From Diphasiastrum complanatum (lineage: Eukaryota > Streptophyta > Lycopodiopsida > Lycopodiales > Lycopodiaceae): a stretch of DNA of 64,000 nt. Shown piece by piece: positions 44,278 through 56,423 of this stretch (position 1 is its first letter; every line of letters starts with the position of its first letter). The notes under the pieces were generated by a model that ran no database searches, was not told the DNA's origin, and worked only from the letters and a program-made list of their open reading frames with translations. The DNA lies in contig CM055093.1 in NCBI GenBank assembly GCA_029204225.1, positions 3,460,974-3,524,973 of the forward strand, in the 5' to 3' direction. A program made the translations under genes and the position numbers.

Positions 44278-46560
44278 ATGGCCTCCTCATCTTCTGAAGA
44301 CTCTGGCACCAAACAGGTGATCCAGCGTGACATCCCTGAGGCCACACAGATTTGGCATCTACTCTCTGTCGCTTTGATCCAACCATGGCTGCAGACAGCC
44401 GGCGTACTTCTAGGGGCAATGGGTTTTTACCCAGCGCTTTTCCATTCTAAGATTAACATGGGCCTCGCCCTTCATGCTTACGCCACCTGGGACGAGGAAA
44501 AGACTCGTTTCCACTTCCTATACCAAGGTACCATGTACAAGGTCAGGATTAACGCAGACTCGATGGTCAGCATTGGCATTATGTCCGGTGATCGTCACCC
44601 AAACTGCACCAGAAATCCCAATTCAGATTAACAATGGTTACCTTTTAGATGCTATCACGGAACCTGCTATTAAGACGGCTATGCATCTGTTGAATAACTT
44701 TATGGTTATTTCAACATTTCAAGAATCCACTCTAAGCTACTGAGTCAGATAGTGGAATCCTATCTGGAATTCCCTGGCCCCTCCATTGTGCCATACGACT
44801 GGCATAGCTTCCTTATTCATGAACTAACCAACTCTATCAAACCCAACAACCGTGAGTGTATCGCAGCAGGCCCCCTGTTGTGTAACTTTGTCTGCGCACT
44901 TCTCGAGATGAAAGTGCGAGGTTTCCAATGCTCATCTCTTTTGTCTACTCTCGTGCCACATACTAACCTTTATCCGCCATCTCAAACATCCACCTCCTCC
45001 CAACCTGCAGTTATTAACACAACGGCCAGCAAACGAATGCGTCGTGGGGCTGCCTCTACATCCACATCTCCACCTGCTACCCAAAAATGCACCTCCACTA
45101 CCGCACTAACCACCCCATCAACTACCGCCACTTCTTCTTTCGTGCAACCCGTCACTCCGATCTTTGTTGTCGCTACCTCTCTTCTTGTTCCATCCACATC
45201 TGTTTATGTGTCTACCCCCATTTCTTCTGTTGATACGATTCCTATTTTTGTTCTGTTATCCACTACTCCGTCCATCACCATCGCATCTTCCATCACTCCT
45301 GCCGCCACCATTGCTTCCATTCTGTTCAATCCTTTTGATTATCAATTATCTCTAGACACTCTGGCGTGGATGCAAGTCATCAATTTTTCACCTCCACGCC
45401 AGACCCTTTCTTTCGGCATCAGGTGCAAGTTTATAGCCAAACCTTAAATAGCTACCAGACAGAGTTCAACAAATATCGGACAAGCGCAACTCACGAGCTC
45501 GCCCAGGCCAAACAAGCCCTCAAGGCGTACCAAAAATTCATGGACACGAAGGCCGAGCCCACCCTCGTGGTAATTCCACCACCATCGATTTTTGACGCTG
45601 CACAGGCCAGTACCAGCCAAGAACAAAGCCAACAGGCAGCAGGGGGATTTAACCAAGATCAAGGGTCTGAAGGCCAAGATCAAGGGCAAACAGATACGGC
45701 TATTGAGACGCGAGACCAGGGCCAAGGCGCAGATACCAGCCAAAGCCAAGCCACATCATCCAGAGGTTTGCGCATGATATATGTCAGCCGGGCCTTCCGA
45801 AAACCCAAGTTTGTGGAAGAGAAAATCAACGAATTCCTATCAAAGTCTCCCCATGAGTCATCAAGAGGCGGCTGACAGATATCATTTTCAGCTCAGACCA
45901 TAAAGGGCAAAGAACTGCAAGCATTACCCGCCCTCCAACCACAACTAGAGTGGCGTCATCAGTTGTTCGAAAGATACCCTGCGGCCATCAGGGCCTACGT
46001 GATGAGTCCCCAACAATTACGGGTGAACGTGCACTTCCTGCCATGTACACGAAGATCCAAATGGGTGGAATGCGGCACCCCTTTGGACAAGATCAAACTT
46101 CATAATTTCAATTGGCTGATCATACAGTCAGAATATGGGTGGACTACGGATGTAGATGCCAGAAGGGCTCTCACCGCGTTCGCAAACCATTATATCAATT
46201 GTCCCGATCCAACAGTCCGCGCGATAGTCACTTACATCTGAGACCTAGAACATCTAATGGAAATCGAGACTAAATGGGACAATTTTCTCCCATCCATATT
46301 CTTTGACGTTAATAAGGCATTACCTTCAGACAAAGTCGAAGATCAGCTGCCAATCGCTCGTGCGTATTACCGAGCTGCACTTCTGGGCAATCCATGGACA
46401 CGCAGATTCCAAACATGGGTCGACCAAGATTGACTGCGAGGAGTCCACAAGTCCCTTCACACGCCCAAGGACTTGAAGAAACTGGACCGTCTCAACTTCA
46501 TGGAGGACGTCACCACCTACCTGATCCAGCAAAGACGGGCGAAGAAAGCACTATACTAAA
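44278..46560 (+). pseudogene. Gypsy C: additional ORF (ORF3), nearly full length but broken
   Basis: Starts 'MASSSSEDSGTKQVIQRD' and reads, over several frames, about 760 codons. The parts in order are an N-terminal globular part ('NMGLALHAYATWDEE'), a helical part ('IVPYDWHSFLIHELTNSI', about 44781), a long Ser/Thr/Pro-rich linker (about 44980-45350), and an amphipathic segment likely to form a coiled coil ('YQTEFNKYRTSATHELAQAK', about 45452). A Gln/Gly-rich stretch (about 45610-45760) and a last globular part ('SEYGWTTDVDARRALTAF', about 46128) complete it. The place between integrase and 3' LTR is that of the aORF/env-like genes of Tat and Athila elements. I see no signal peptide or clear transmembrane helix. 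Frameshifts near 44630, 44745, 45400, 45870 and 46240 inactivate it. Function unknown. Confidence 0.65.
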
Positions 46561-46605
46561 CCGGCAGAGTGCCGAGGGACCGACACTACTTCAGGCCGTG
46601 GGTCC

Positions 46606-47413
46606 TGTTGGGGGTATTCCCAACAAAGTGTAAATAAATAAAATTATTCAATAAAATGTGTTGCGAGGGCATGACATCCTGCGTGTATAAGCCCATGGCC
46701 CAATGAGCATGCAAGTGAAGTTGTAAATAAAATAATAGACTTGGGCCCTTTGTAATCAAAATAAAACTTGAGGCCCAAAGTCAATTCTAAACTTGGAGTT
46801 TACTTTTTAGAGTTGGGTCCAATTTTGGACTCACATGAATCTTGTGATTTTCAATGTACTTTTTGTGGACCCTTGGATCAAGTTGGGTCCAAGATGAATG
46901 GATAGGATCAATGTGAATATTAGCCAATAGGATTGAGGGGCAAGGGCCTTTCCCATTTTATAAATAGGCACCATTTGTACACTATTTTCATGCTTAATAG
47001 AGAGGAGGAGACTCTATCATTTTGAGAGCTCAAGCATCCTCATTTGCTAATCAATCTTGCTTATGTTATTGTTGTGATTGCTTGTTATTTTCATTTCCCA
47101 TGCTTTTTGGTTATGCTAGTTAAGGTTCTTCCATAAGCAATGACATTGAGCATTTGAGCTAACCTCCATCTCATCTCTCTCTCTCTCTTCTCTCTTCCTC
47201 TCCTTTTCTATCCCTTTCCTTCACCCAAATAATGATGAATGTTAGTATAGAGGAGTAGAGTTAAGGGAGAGTAGTGTTAGTGGTGAATAGAGTTAGGGAG
47301 GAAATAGGAAACTAACTAAAATTAGCATCTATGCATAGTTAGGTACCTATCCAGTGATCTAACCCTTGTTGACAGGCGGGAGGGCTATACTATGCGAGAT
47401 CTTTGACCCTACA
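46606..47413 (+). repeat. Ty3/gypsy LTR (3' LTR of C)
   Basis: 808 bp, TGTTGG … CCCTACA. No primer site follows, so it is a 3' LTR. It starts with an inverted repeat, TGTTGGG (6 nt) CCCAACA. It is closest to the LTR at 11820. The bases after it (ATCTG) do not match those before 11820 (AGGCG). Confidence 0.9.
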
Positions 47414-48128
<715 letters not shown>

Positions 48129-50294
48129 TTAGCAATTTTTGGTAAAGTAAAAATTGTGTAAGAATAGGTTGTTTATAATCTCATATAATCTTCCTCTCAT
48201 AAAGCCATTACTTTGAAAAGCAAGAACAATGTTTCCGACCTCATCCATAAAAGTATCATGTTCGCTACAACAGAACGTGGTAGCAATAATTTGAGCGATA
48301 GTAACTTTATATGAGTTCATAATCGGCCTATTGGCAGTTAAGTGTATATATTGGAAAAACAAAAACGGAAGTTCCCTTTGCTTGTCAAATTTTTTTACCT
48401 GAAAGAGAATCAAAGATAAAGGTAATATTCAAAAAATTGACCGTATTATCCGAAGCATCTTCATTTTCTATGATGAGGTATTTCAAGGGATAGATCCATA
48501 AGGCATTATCATCGACACGAGCGTGCTCCCTGTCTAGAAATACAAGAGCATCTGTGTTGTTCATGGAACAAATATTATCAATATAACGGAAAGTATGCTT
48601 GAAGGCACGTAGGTATTCCACCTTTCCAAGTCGGGCAAGTCTTTTTATAAAATGTAATTCAAAGAATGACAGATACCAATTACACCATGTAGGGGAACAC
48701 ATAGGAATACCACAGACCTGTTTCCAAGTCCTGTTTCCTAATCTTACTATGCGATTGTTAATCAGTATAAAGATTCCATGTCAATCACAGTCCAATTATC
48801 AGTTTGATTAGTAACCCATTTTCAATTAAATTGCTTAAGGCTCGATTTCCATTGATAGGCAACTTTTTTGTTTTTACAAGACTTGAATGCATACCCTATC
48901 ATTCTCCGTATTATTATTTTTAGCCCATCAGGACCATTAAGAGGAATATTTTTATAGCATTTCGCGATGTCAGTAGACCACATCGAAGTGATTTTGTTAG
49001 GCACATTAAGATAAAATTCAGTGGATGAATCGCACTGCCAGAATAGGTTGGTATCCACATTTAGGATACTTCGGTATGAAGTTGCCAGCATACCAGGAGC
49101 TCCGGAAATAAACGTGGCCACTTTAGAAAAATAGCAGTCACGTGCGTAATCCATCTGAACACATTTTTATGTGCTTTGAAAGTACAAAGTAAGAAATGTA
49201 ATTATTCTTTTCCTATTAGAAAATAAGGTATTTTAGTAGCAAAAGTATTTCGGATCTTAATCATAGCCATGTCTAGTGTATTATCATTTTCTTTTGAAAC
49301 GGGGCAAAATCTAGACTCGACAATCTAACCAAAGCCAAATTTCTTACAAAATAGATGCACATAAAACATGGGTTATGTTGAGCCTTATCCACACCATTCA
49401 CATTTAGATTGGTAGTAATCCAATTACGCTCATCAATGGCATTTGTAAGTTTTTTGTTCATAATACTTTTTCCATGTAGCCACTTGGTATTTTTCAAAAA
49501 GTTTGTTACAGCATCTTTGCAAATCAAGGCATGTTCCATAACAGTCTCATGATCAATATTTTGATAAGCAGGTAAAAAACTTGCCAATTCAAACCATCCA
49601 TGATAAAGTTCTAAAGCTACCTCATTTATATTAGACTACCGCAATGGGATGTGATTAAGTCCTTTGTTCAAGTCATTCTTTAAAACTTTGCTTCTGATAA
49701 TTCTAGTATCCATCAAGACAACATGCCCAAAAATTTCCGAAATGAACTCTTTAAAATGTTTAGTGTAAGCAAGTACAAGGTGGAATGTTGTCAACATCAA
49801 AATCACAAAAAACTTGAAAGGGTTTATACCACTCATGCTTCAAATGTGGAAAATAAGACCAACCAAACACGACAAGCTCAAAAGTTTCATCAATATGACC
49901 AAAAATCTGAAGTAAGGTTTCAGCATATAGTTGTTTAACATCAATCATCTCAAAGCATCTGCTATAATAACGTAAATGCAAAAAAAAACTTCATTCTGTC
50001 TCTTTTAACCACTAGTCGTCGTCTACCAGTATTGCTGACCTCCAATATGCTTGTTTCTTCTAAGTCCTCCTGCACATGGATCAATCATGATAAAAGTTCG
50101 GTTTTTGATAGGAAGATCCTTCTTCCATCATTGCTTTGCCCTTCTTTGCCTTTGTTTGGAAAGTACTTTCTCTTCCTATTATTGCCACTTCCTGATATGA
50201 CTCGGCTTGGATTGTTCAGATTGAAGGAACCCATTTTTTTGCTAGTATTCTGGAAGTATTTGTCTTGCAAGGTAGAGAAGCTAGGTTTTTTCAA
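48129..50294 (-). pseudogene. Penelope-like reverse transcriptase pseudogene
   Basis: Read on the minus strand from about 50294 to 48129. A basic N-terminal piece (about 50294-50085) is followed by 'LNKGLNHIPLR' (about 49670), 'ERNWITTNLNVNG' (about 49410), 'WSTDIAKCYKNIPL' (RT motif A, about 48970) and 'VCGIPMCSPTWCNWYLSFFE' (motif B, about 48700). 'FRYIDNICSMNN' follows (motif C, normally YxDD, here YIDN, about 48570), then 'NTVNFLNITF' and 'FDKQRELPFLFFQYIHLTAN' (after the RT core). The KGLNHIP and VNFLDI-like blocks are typical of Penelope-like and related RTs, not LTR, LINE or group II enzymes. No GIY-YIG nuclease was found downstream; a (CT)n tract lies there instead. Frameshifts and stops (for instance near 49630, 49190 and 48790) and the changed catalytic Asp show that it is inactive. 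Confidence 0.65.
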
Positions 50295-51074
50295 AAGGCA
50301 TTCAATTTCTCGAACGTTTTCAGCATCGCCAAGGTGTGCAAGGAGCTTGGCAGTAGGGTTTATGAAAATTCAATGGCAGCATCAATCATGTATTGTCGGA
50401 TATACAAAAATACAATGTGGGACTTGACAACCTCTCTAGTAGGTTTATGCAACCAAAGGAAGAAGGCATTAAGCTGATTTTGCATAGACGCACCAGGAAA
50501 GAAAATGGAAATATTATTTATTATATACCAGATAGAGTGATTAAACCATATGATAGAAGAATTATTTTTGCACTTATCACCGCATCTGCACTTAAAGAAG
50601 GGTCTTTTCCAGTTCCAGATTCTAGCTTGATGAATACCACATCGTTCTTGTTTATAATCTAGTTCGAGTACTCCAATGGCCTATTATGTTTCTTAACAGG
50701 AAGAGCGTCCAAGTAAAAAATTGACAGTGCCTCTACGGGCATAACATGTTGGGTAAATTGTAACAATAGAATAAAGCAATGTCATGCAAAAAAGTAGCAA
50801 TCGAAAGATACACTTGTTGTAATAGCCTGGGATTGAGGGTGTTAATCTTGGACAAGGACTTTCGAGAGTACTTAGAATACTTATGGTTTTTTTCCAATCC
50901 ATTCTAGTAGGTTTTATCAAGTGTAGTTGACTTACTTTGAACTTCAACTTATGTTTTGTGGTAAAAGGCAATACATGGAAATGGCTATGGGTTTTTTGGA
51001 ATGAAATGCTCTGTGCCCATAAAGCCCATGATCATTTATCCACGAAGGGCTCAATGGGCATATAGCCCATGGAC

Positions 51075-51287
51075 ATTGTTCTATAAAGCAAAATGTGTCA
51101 TTTCACATCTATCGTTGCAACTCAATTGATAGGTGTCGCAGCTCGCTGAACAACAAGAGGAGGAGAACGATAATTTAGCCAATGCATTGTTCCATAAAGC
51201 AAAATGTGTCATTTCAAATCTATCGTTGCAACTCAATTGATAGATGTCGCTGAACAACAAGAGGAGGAGAACGATAATTTAGCCAAT
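51075..51287. repeat. Two-copy tandem duplication of about 105 bp
   Basis: Copy 1 at 51075-51185 and copy 2 at 51186-51287 share 'tataaagcaaaatgtgtca' and 'gaggaggagaacgataattt'. Copy 2 lacks seven bases (agctcgc). Confidence 0.9.
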
Positions 51288-51350
51288 ATTCATGCAACAT
51301 AAACATGTGAGGATTAGGTTTTATGCTTTTTGAACCCATGGTTTTTTTTT

Positions 51351-51365
51351 GGGGGGGGGGGGGGG
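51351..51365. repeat. G15 homopolymer after T9
   Basis: Nine T then fifteen G. The length may be affected by sequencing error. Confidence 0.8.
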
Positions 51366-51809
51366 ACTCAAAAGCATAAAGTCCTGTTTTTTTTCCTTAA
51401 GAGACGGGCCCGTCAAAAGCATACGAAGGCCTCTTCCATATGCCTTTATATCTCACAAAAAGCATGAATAAAGTGAGACATGACGTGGATTCCTATGGAG
51501 CCAACCATATCTAGAACAAGCACTTTAAAATTTAAGGCCTTTCCATGTGGCCTACACCTCTCCACGTTCAATAATCCGAGCGAGAGAGAGACATGGGGGC
51601 TACGGGATTCAAATATCACGTTGGCCCAATGAATGCTAGCCGCGATTTGCCACCTGTACCATTTTTAATGGTGACAATTATGCAACGTGGCAGAATCTCC
51701 TTTCTTGAGAGAAAATCCAACGGTTTTGAGCTCAAAGCCCTAGCGTGCCTTAAGATACAGCCAAGTGAGCCAAGTGAGACGGGGGGGGTGGAGCGAGCTT
51801 TCTTAAATC

Positions 51810-51820
51810 TATATATATTT
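51810..51820 (+). promoter_or_regulatory. Possible TATA box upstream of the DET1 region
   Basis: TATATATATTT is followed about 40 bp later by two ATGs and a short open stretch ending in a good donor (AACAG|GTAAAT at about 51910). This could be a promoter and first exon, but the encoded residues ('MAGISAFSCCSCGDREQ') do not resemble the DET1 N-terminus. The link is speculative. Confidence 0.2.
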
Positions 51821-52001
51821 AAACAAGGCTAGGTGTGATGAGAGAGTGTGGATGGCGGGGATTTCAGCATTTTCTTGCTGTTCTTGTGGCGATCGAGAGC
51901 AGAGCAACAGGTAAATGCGAGAGCGCCGCTTCCCAGGTTTCACAATTTCACAAGTTCTTTCTTCTCCCGCTGCTTTACAGCTCAAAAAGCTTCATTCCAC
52001 T

Positions 52002-52122
52002 ATACCCCCCCCCCCCCCCCCCCCCCCCCCTTACCCCGCCCAAAGGGGTTGGCCTAGTTGGTTAACTTGGCATCCAAAGTTTCTTTGGTCCCAAGTTCGA
52101 GCCTCCCTTGGAAACCAAGAAG
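52002..52122 (+). repeat. tRNA-derived SINE-like unit 1 (with C26 tract)
   Basis: It carries an A box ('ttggcctagttgg', about 52046) and B-box-like 'agttcgagcct' (about 52093), the split promoter of RNA polymerase III. The unit is flanked by CATTCCACT on both sides (51993-52001, 52123-52131). A run of 26 C (52005-52030) is inserted near its start. Confidence 0.55.
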
Positions 52123-52131
52123 CATTCCACT

Positions 52132-52219
52132 ATACCCAACGGGGTTGGCTCAGTTGGTTGGCTTGGCATCCAAAGTTTCTTTGGTCCCAGGTTCGAGCCT
52201 CCCCTTGGAAACCAAGAAG
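52132..52219 (+). repeat. tRNA-derived SINE-like unit 2
   Basis: 88 bp with A box 'ttggctcagttgg' (about 52145-52157) and B box GGTTCGAGCCT (52190-52200), spaced as in tRNA genes, but the acceptor stem does not pair. Flanked by CATTCCACT (52123-52131, 52220-52228). It is nearly identical to unit 1 outside the C tract. Confidence 0.6.
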
Positions 52220-52228
52220 CATTCCACT

Positions 52229-55200
52229 GCTTTAGAATTTCAAATTTGAGCATACATATGTTAGGGATTGATGTATTAAAGCAGGGGATGCTTGAAGAAG
52301 CAGGCCTCAGGCCACTACTGCTTTGGGAACAGCAGCAGCAAGGCAATTCATTTTTGTTCAAGTTTTCTTGTGTGTTGTGTAATGGCAAGATATTAGAATT
52401 TTGCTAGAAGATAATAGTATGTTTCTTGATACTGTATATCATTGCTAACGCTTCCTTTTCTGTGGTGGTATAGTTCATCTCAGCATCCGTCAGTACCTGC
52501 TTGCAAGCTAGATTGGATAATCTTTCTTACACTCTTGGTAGCCCATTATTAACGGGAATGTAAAGGAGTATGAGGATTCTCACAGAATTAGGGTTCAGTG
52601 AAGGCATTTACGTTTGTTCTGGTCGGCAACGTGATGTGGCGACGCTGGCATGGCAGCACGAGATCACTCATTCATACGAGATTTTCATCATCTTCAGCCC
52701 TTTTTGCGTGCTGAAGAATCAGCTGGGAAGAAGCAATTGGAAGAAGTAGGAATTTGGCAAGAGCTGGCGATATCATATTTGCACTGATGTTGAAACACAG
52801 TGAAAACATTCTGCATCGGTTATTTGCTCGTGAAACTTGTCGGGCTGCTCCCAATACGCATGTAAACAACCCTTCCTTTTGCTCGTACTTCAAAACGTTC
52901 CTCGTATTCTGCTGTCTTGTAAGCGTTACATGAAGAGACTTACGCTCAACCTCAAAATTGGACTTGCAGTTGGCCAAATTAAAAGCTGCATGTGCTGAAA
53001 TGCTGAACAAACTAGCGCTTTCGGAATAGCCTTCTTACAGTAATCATATTCAATGTTTGTTGTGGCATGCAATTTGTCACCTATTCTCTTTGTGAAGATC
53101 TTTTGTTGTTCATGGCTTGTTAAATTGTGGAAATATATTTCATAGCAGAATGTGATTGCTCTACTACTAAGTTTAGGGTGTAGTTCATGGCTTATCAAAA
53201 TGTGGACACTTTTTTGTAGCAGAATGTCATTGGCTTAGGAACTAAGTTTAGATGAATTTCTGGCGTATTGACTGTGTCATTGATTGTGAGCTTATAGCTA
53301 TTTTTTTTCAACAAGTAATATCCTTCCAATTTGAGTTTGTCTCTTTCCAAGCCTTTCACCTTGACAGCAAGCAATTGCAATTGCTTTCAGCAATATAGCA
53401 GGATGCTTCCATAGTGAAACCTATTAGTTAGCCGCAGAAAAGTTTTTCAATGAAGTGGAGCTTGCTACCTCTTTCAGAATACGTTTTTATTTCTATTTAT
53501 TTTTTGTGAATATTGTTGGAAATTGCTTGCACCATAGGTTTCTGGATTGCATACAATCCAAGATCTTGACGTAACTTGAGATTTAGACCAATGACATAAT
53601 GCGGAAAGAAAGAGCAAATCAAGAAACCCTAACTTGAGTCTTGCTCACATAAGTACATCAATACTTCATCAATTAGCAAGGAAGAAAGCACAAAGACTGT
53701 TCAACACCATTGACAACTTACATCCAACTCTTAGAATCCAATCTAAATACTTCGTTGAGATGTGCATTGGCTTACAACATCCTAGGTGGTACAAGTTTTC
53801 ATGACTGCTTATGGGCCAAAATTTTCAATACTTAAAGTGTCCCTCAAGCTTCTTGAAACTTCATCACCACCTATATCTATGGGCCAAACCTACGACTTAT
53901 AAATACATGAATCACTTGGAACTCGAGCCATTATCAAATGATCGTTAAAGACCACAGGGGCCTTGAGTACATCTGATTGGTACTAGACCTAAATGGAACA
54001 TGCTCCTATTGATGTTCCAAATGTGTTGTGTTTCGTAACGTGACCTTATGCCTTTTTTTCATTTATTTGTATTTTCTTTTGAATTAGTGAGAAACAGGGA
54101 ATGACATTGGGCTGCTTTAAAAATACTTTGACATAAAAAAACCATTAATGCATTAATAAAGACTTCTATGATTTATACATATGCTACTTTTGGCTACCTT
54201 AAAATAGCTTCAATTCTATTTGGATAGTGGCTGAACTAAGAAAGTATGGTTATTCCTACAAAAGAGATGTGATTCAGTAATATGGTATATTTAGTAATAT
54301 GATTTCATGGTACTGGATGGCTTGGGCCCCTTCTCGTATTTTGCAGATTTTTGTTAAGGTTGGGAGATCTTAGCCCTAATCTCAACAATAGTTTCCTAGA
54401 AGCTTCTCTCAAGCGCATACAAATTCATTGTGCAACTATGGTTTACATGAATTTCTTTGGAGGAGATGTTTAGTTGTGTTCCTTTGTAGGCCTTGCACAC
54501 CATTGCCATGTGGTTGTATGGTGTTCTTTGTAGGGTATTACTATTTGATCAAAATTACATGATATTGTGTATTCTTCTTCTTGTGATGTGAGTTCATAGC
54601 ATGATATTTGAGCACTTTCCTTGCGCCGTTTATCATCCATAGCTCCGCACTTTCTCGAGTTACACTCCTAATTTACGATGCTATTTAGTTTTCTTTCTTC
54701 TTTGTTGTCCATAGTTCATAGATCAGATAATTTGAAATCTTTTTCTCTTTCTCATAGTACTTTCATAGGTTAACATAGTAATTTTGATCACGTGCTCCAT
54801 TAGCATTCTAGATGGCTACCTTAGGAAGGTACATTACATCAACAACGGGCTTTGTTACAAAAGTTAATGGAATCACCTTTGATATAAGCAATAACCCTTC
54901 CAACAATCTATCCAACAGTCTATCTAACAGTTTGTTCACCATCTATGCAATAGATCTTGCAACAACTCTCTTCACACACATTACCTACACTTGCTTCAGG
55001 TCGTAGTGCTACCTTTTGTCATTAATGTTCAATTTGATCTTATTTCTTCTTGTGTATCCTGGAGGCTACACGACATCATTTGTCTACAATTTCAAGGATA
55101 AAGTATGACTCACTATGTATTCTCGCTCATCTGATAGCAATGATGTTACATGGTTTTAGTAAATTATAATGGCCTTTGATGGTCCTTAGTTTAGTGTTTC

Positions 55201-56423
55201 ATTATCGACCATGTTAATTGAGTTCTAGGGTTTGAGTATATTTTATTGGAACTTGCTGAACTGGGAAACCTGGAGTTCTTGGACATGTTGGGGGATTTTA
55301 GCCCTACTCTTAACCATAAGTTATTGGAAGCTTCTCTTAAGGGACTCCAAACTAGCGCAAATAGGATTTTGACAAATGATTCTACAACTTACGATACTGA
55401 TGGTTATGTTTCTTTGTAGGAGACGCTTAGTATTGTTCCTTTGTAGGAGGACCTGCACACTAGTTTCATGTTATATTTATGGTGATTTTTGTAGATGATT
55501 ATTATTTGATTAACATTACAATATCTACTGTTCTTTATGTGATGCCTTGTATGTGATTTGAGTTTGTAAAGGTTTTTTTTTTGGACTTTTCAAAGCCTTC
55601 TACATGTCATTGACGACCAGCACATCCATACAGTATGTATCCAGGGACTTTGCCACCACATATCTGTTCTTACTTTACATTAGCAGCCAATTCACCACCC
55701 AAAGCATCTAACTGCCATTTTGCCATTTTCAAATTCACTCGTTGACACCTTCCAAGACACTTCTCGTTCTTTCACCATGAAATCCACAATCAGACTTTTA
55801 TCATAAATTTCAGTCTTACTATATTTTTCAGTACTACCATTCAAACAGACATATTAGTGTCAGTTTCACTTCCACAAACAGTCCATTCCATATCACCAGT
55901 CAGTATTTATGTGCAGTGTCAGAGGACAAGTTTTATTTTAGGACCTTAACTCTGTTTAAATGCCCTTGTACAACTTGTTTGAACATGTGCTAAAAGACTA
56001 CCACTAAATATTCAACTTCAAGTTTTTGGTGTTTTTTGGTTGGTTTTTGGCATTTCTCAAAAAGGTGACTCAAGGCCTTCCAAGTTCATTGATGATTGCT
56101 TTCTAGTAAAATCATAGTTGTATCTTGTGGCCCAATTTGTTTGTGCATTTGAACTTATTTGGTTTCTGTAGGGAGGTCAAAATATTTCTTATGTTATCCC
56201 TGACTGGCTTTGGCTTCCCTTCCCTTTTCCTTTCTCAATCTTTTTCCATTTGCATGAAGAAAGCAAAGTTTCATCTGTTTACAGGTTGGTATATTTAAGG
56301 ACTTGCGTCAAGATTGACCTCTGTGACACTGTTGATCCACCAAAGTTTGCTCTATTTGCTATATTCACTGTGGTTGGATTTTTTCTGATGCATGCCTCCA
56401 ATTTGGCCATATCTGATTGGCAG
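52229..56423 (+). other. Region upstream of the first recognisable DET1 exon (probable intron or 5' region)
   Basis: AT-rich, no supported coding sequence. It ends in a good acceptor (…CTGATTGGCAG at 56423). It holds a 75-bp tandem duplication (53108-53182, 53183-53257) and two related stretches of about 260 bp (54359-54610, 55287-55560) that both contain 'tagccct' and 'gttcctttgtagg'. The DET1 first exon, expected to encode about 25 residues, was searched for by eye and not found. Confidence 0.45.
53108..53257. repeat. 75-bp tandem duplication
   Basis: Two copies of 'gttcatggctt…aactaagttta' with about 80% agreement by eye. Confidence 0.75.

Larger units (their letters stand above)
50295..51590. 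other. Intergenic DNA, no gene seen
   Basis: Short frames on either strand (for example 50393-50662) match nothing I know. The block holds a 111/102-bp tandem duplication and a T9G15 tract. 50300-50700 may be the upstream end of the RT element but shows no clear motif. Confidence 0.4.

Noticed and set aside
51848-51910. Candidate DET1 first exon ending in a good splice donor
   Set aside because: The encoded residues do not resemble the conserved DET1 N-terminus, so it is kept only as a weak promoter note.
52140-52210. Possible tRNA genes
   Set aside because: A and B boxes are present, but the ends do not form a seven-base acceptor stem and no convincing anticodon arm is seen; SINE-like heads fit better.
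54812-55006. Small ORF in the DET1 upstream region
   Set aside because: Asn/Ser-rich low-complexity reading with no homologue recognised and no splice context tying it to DET1.
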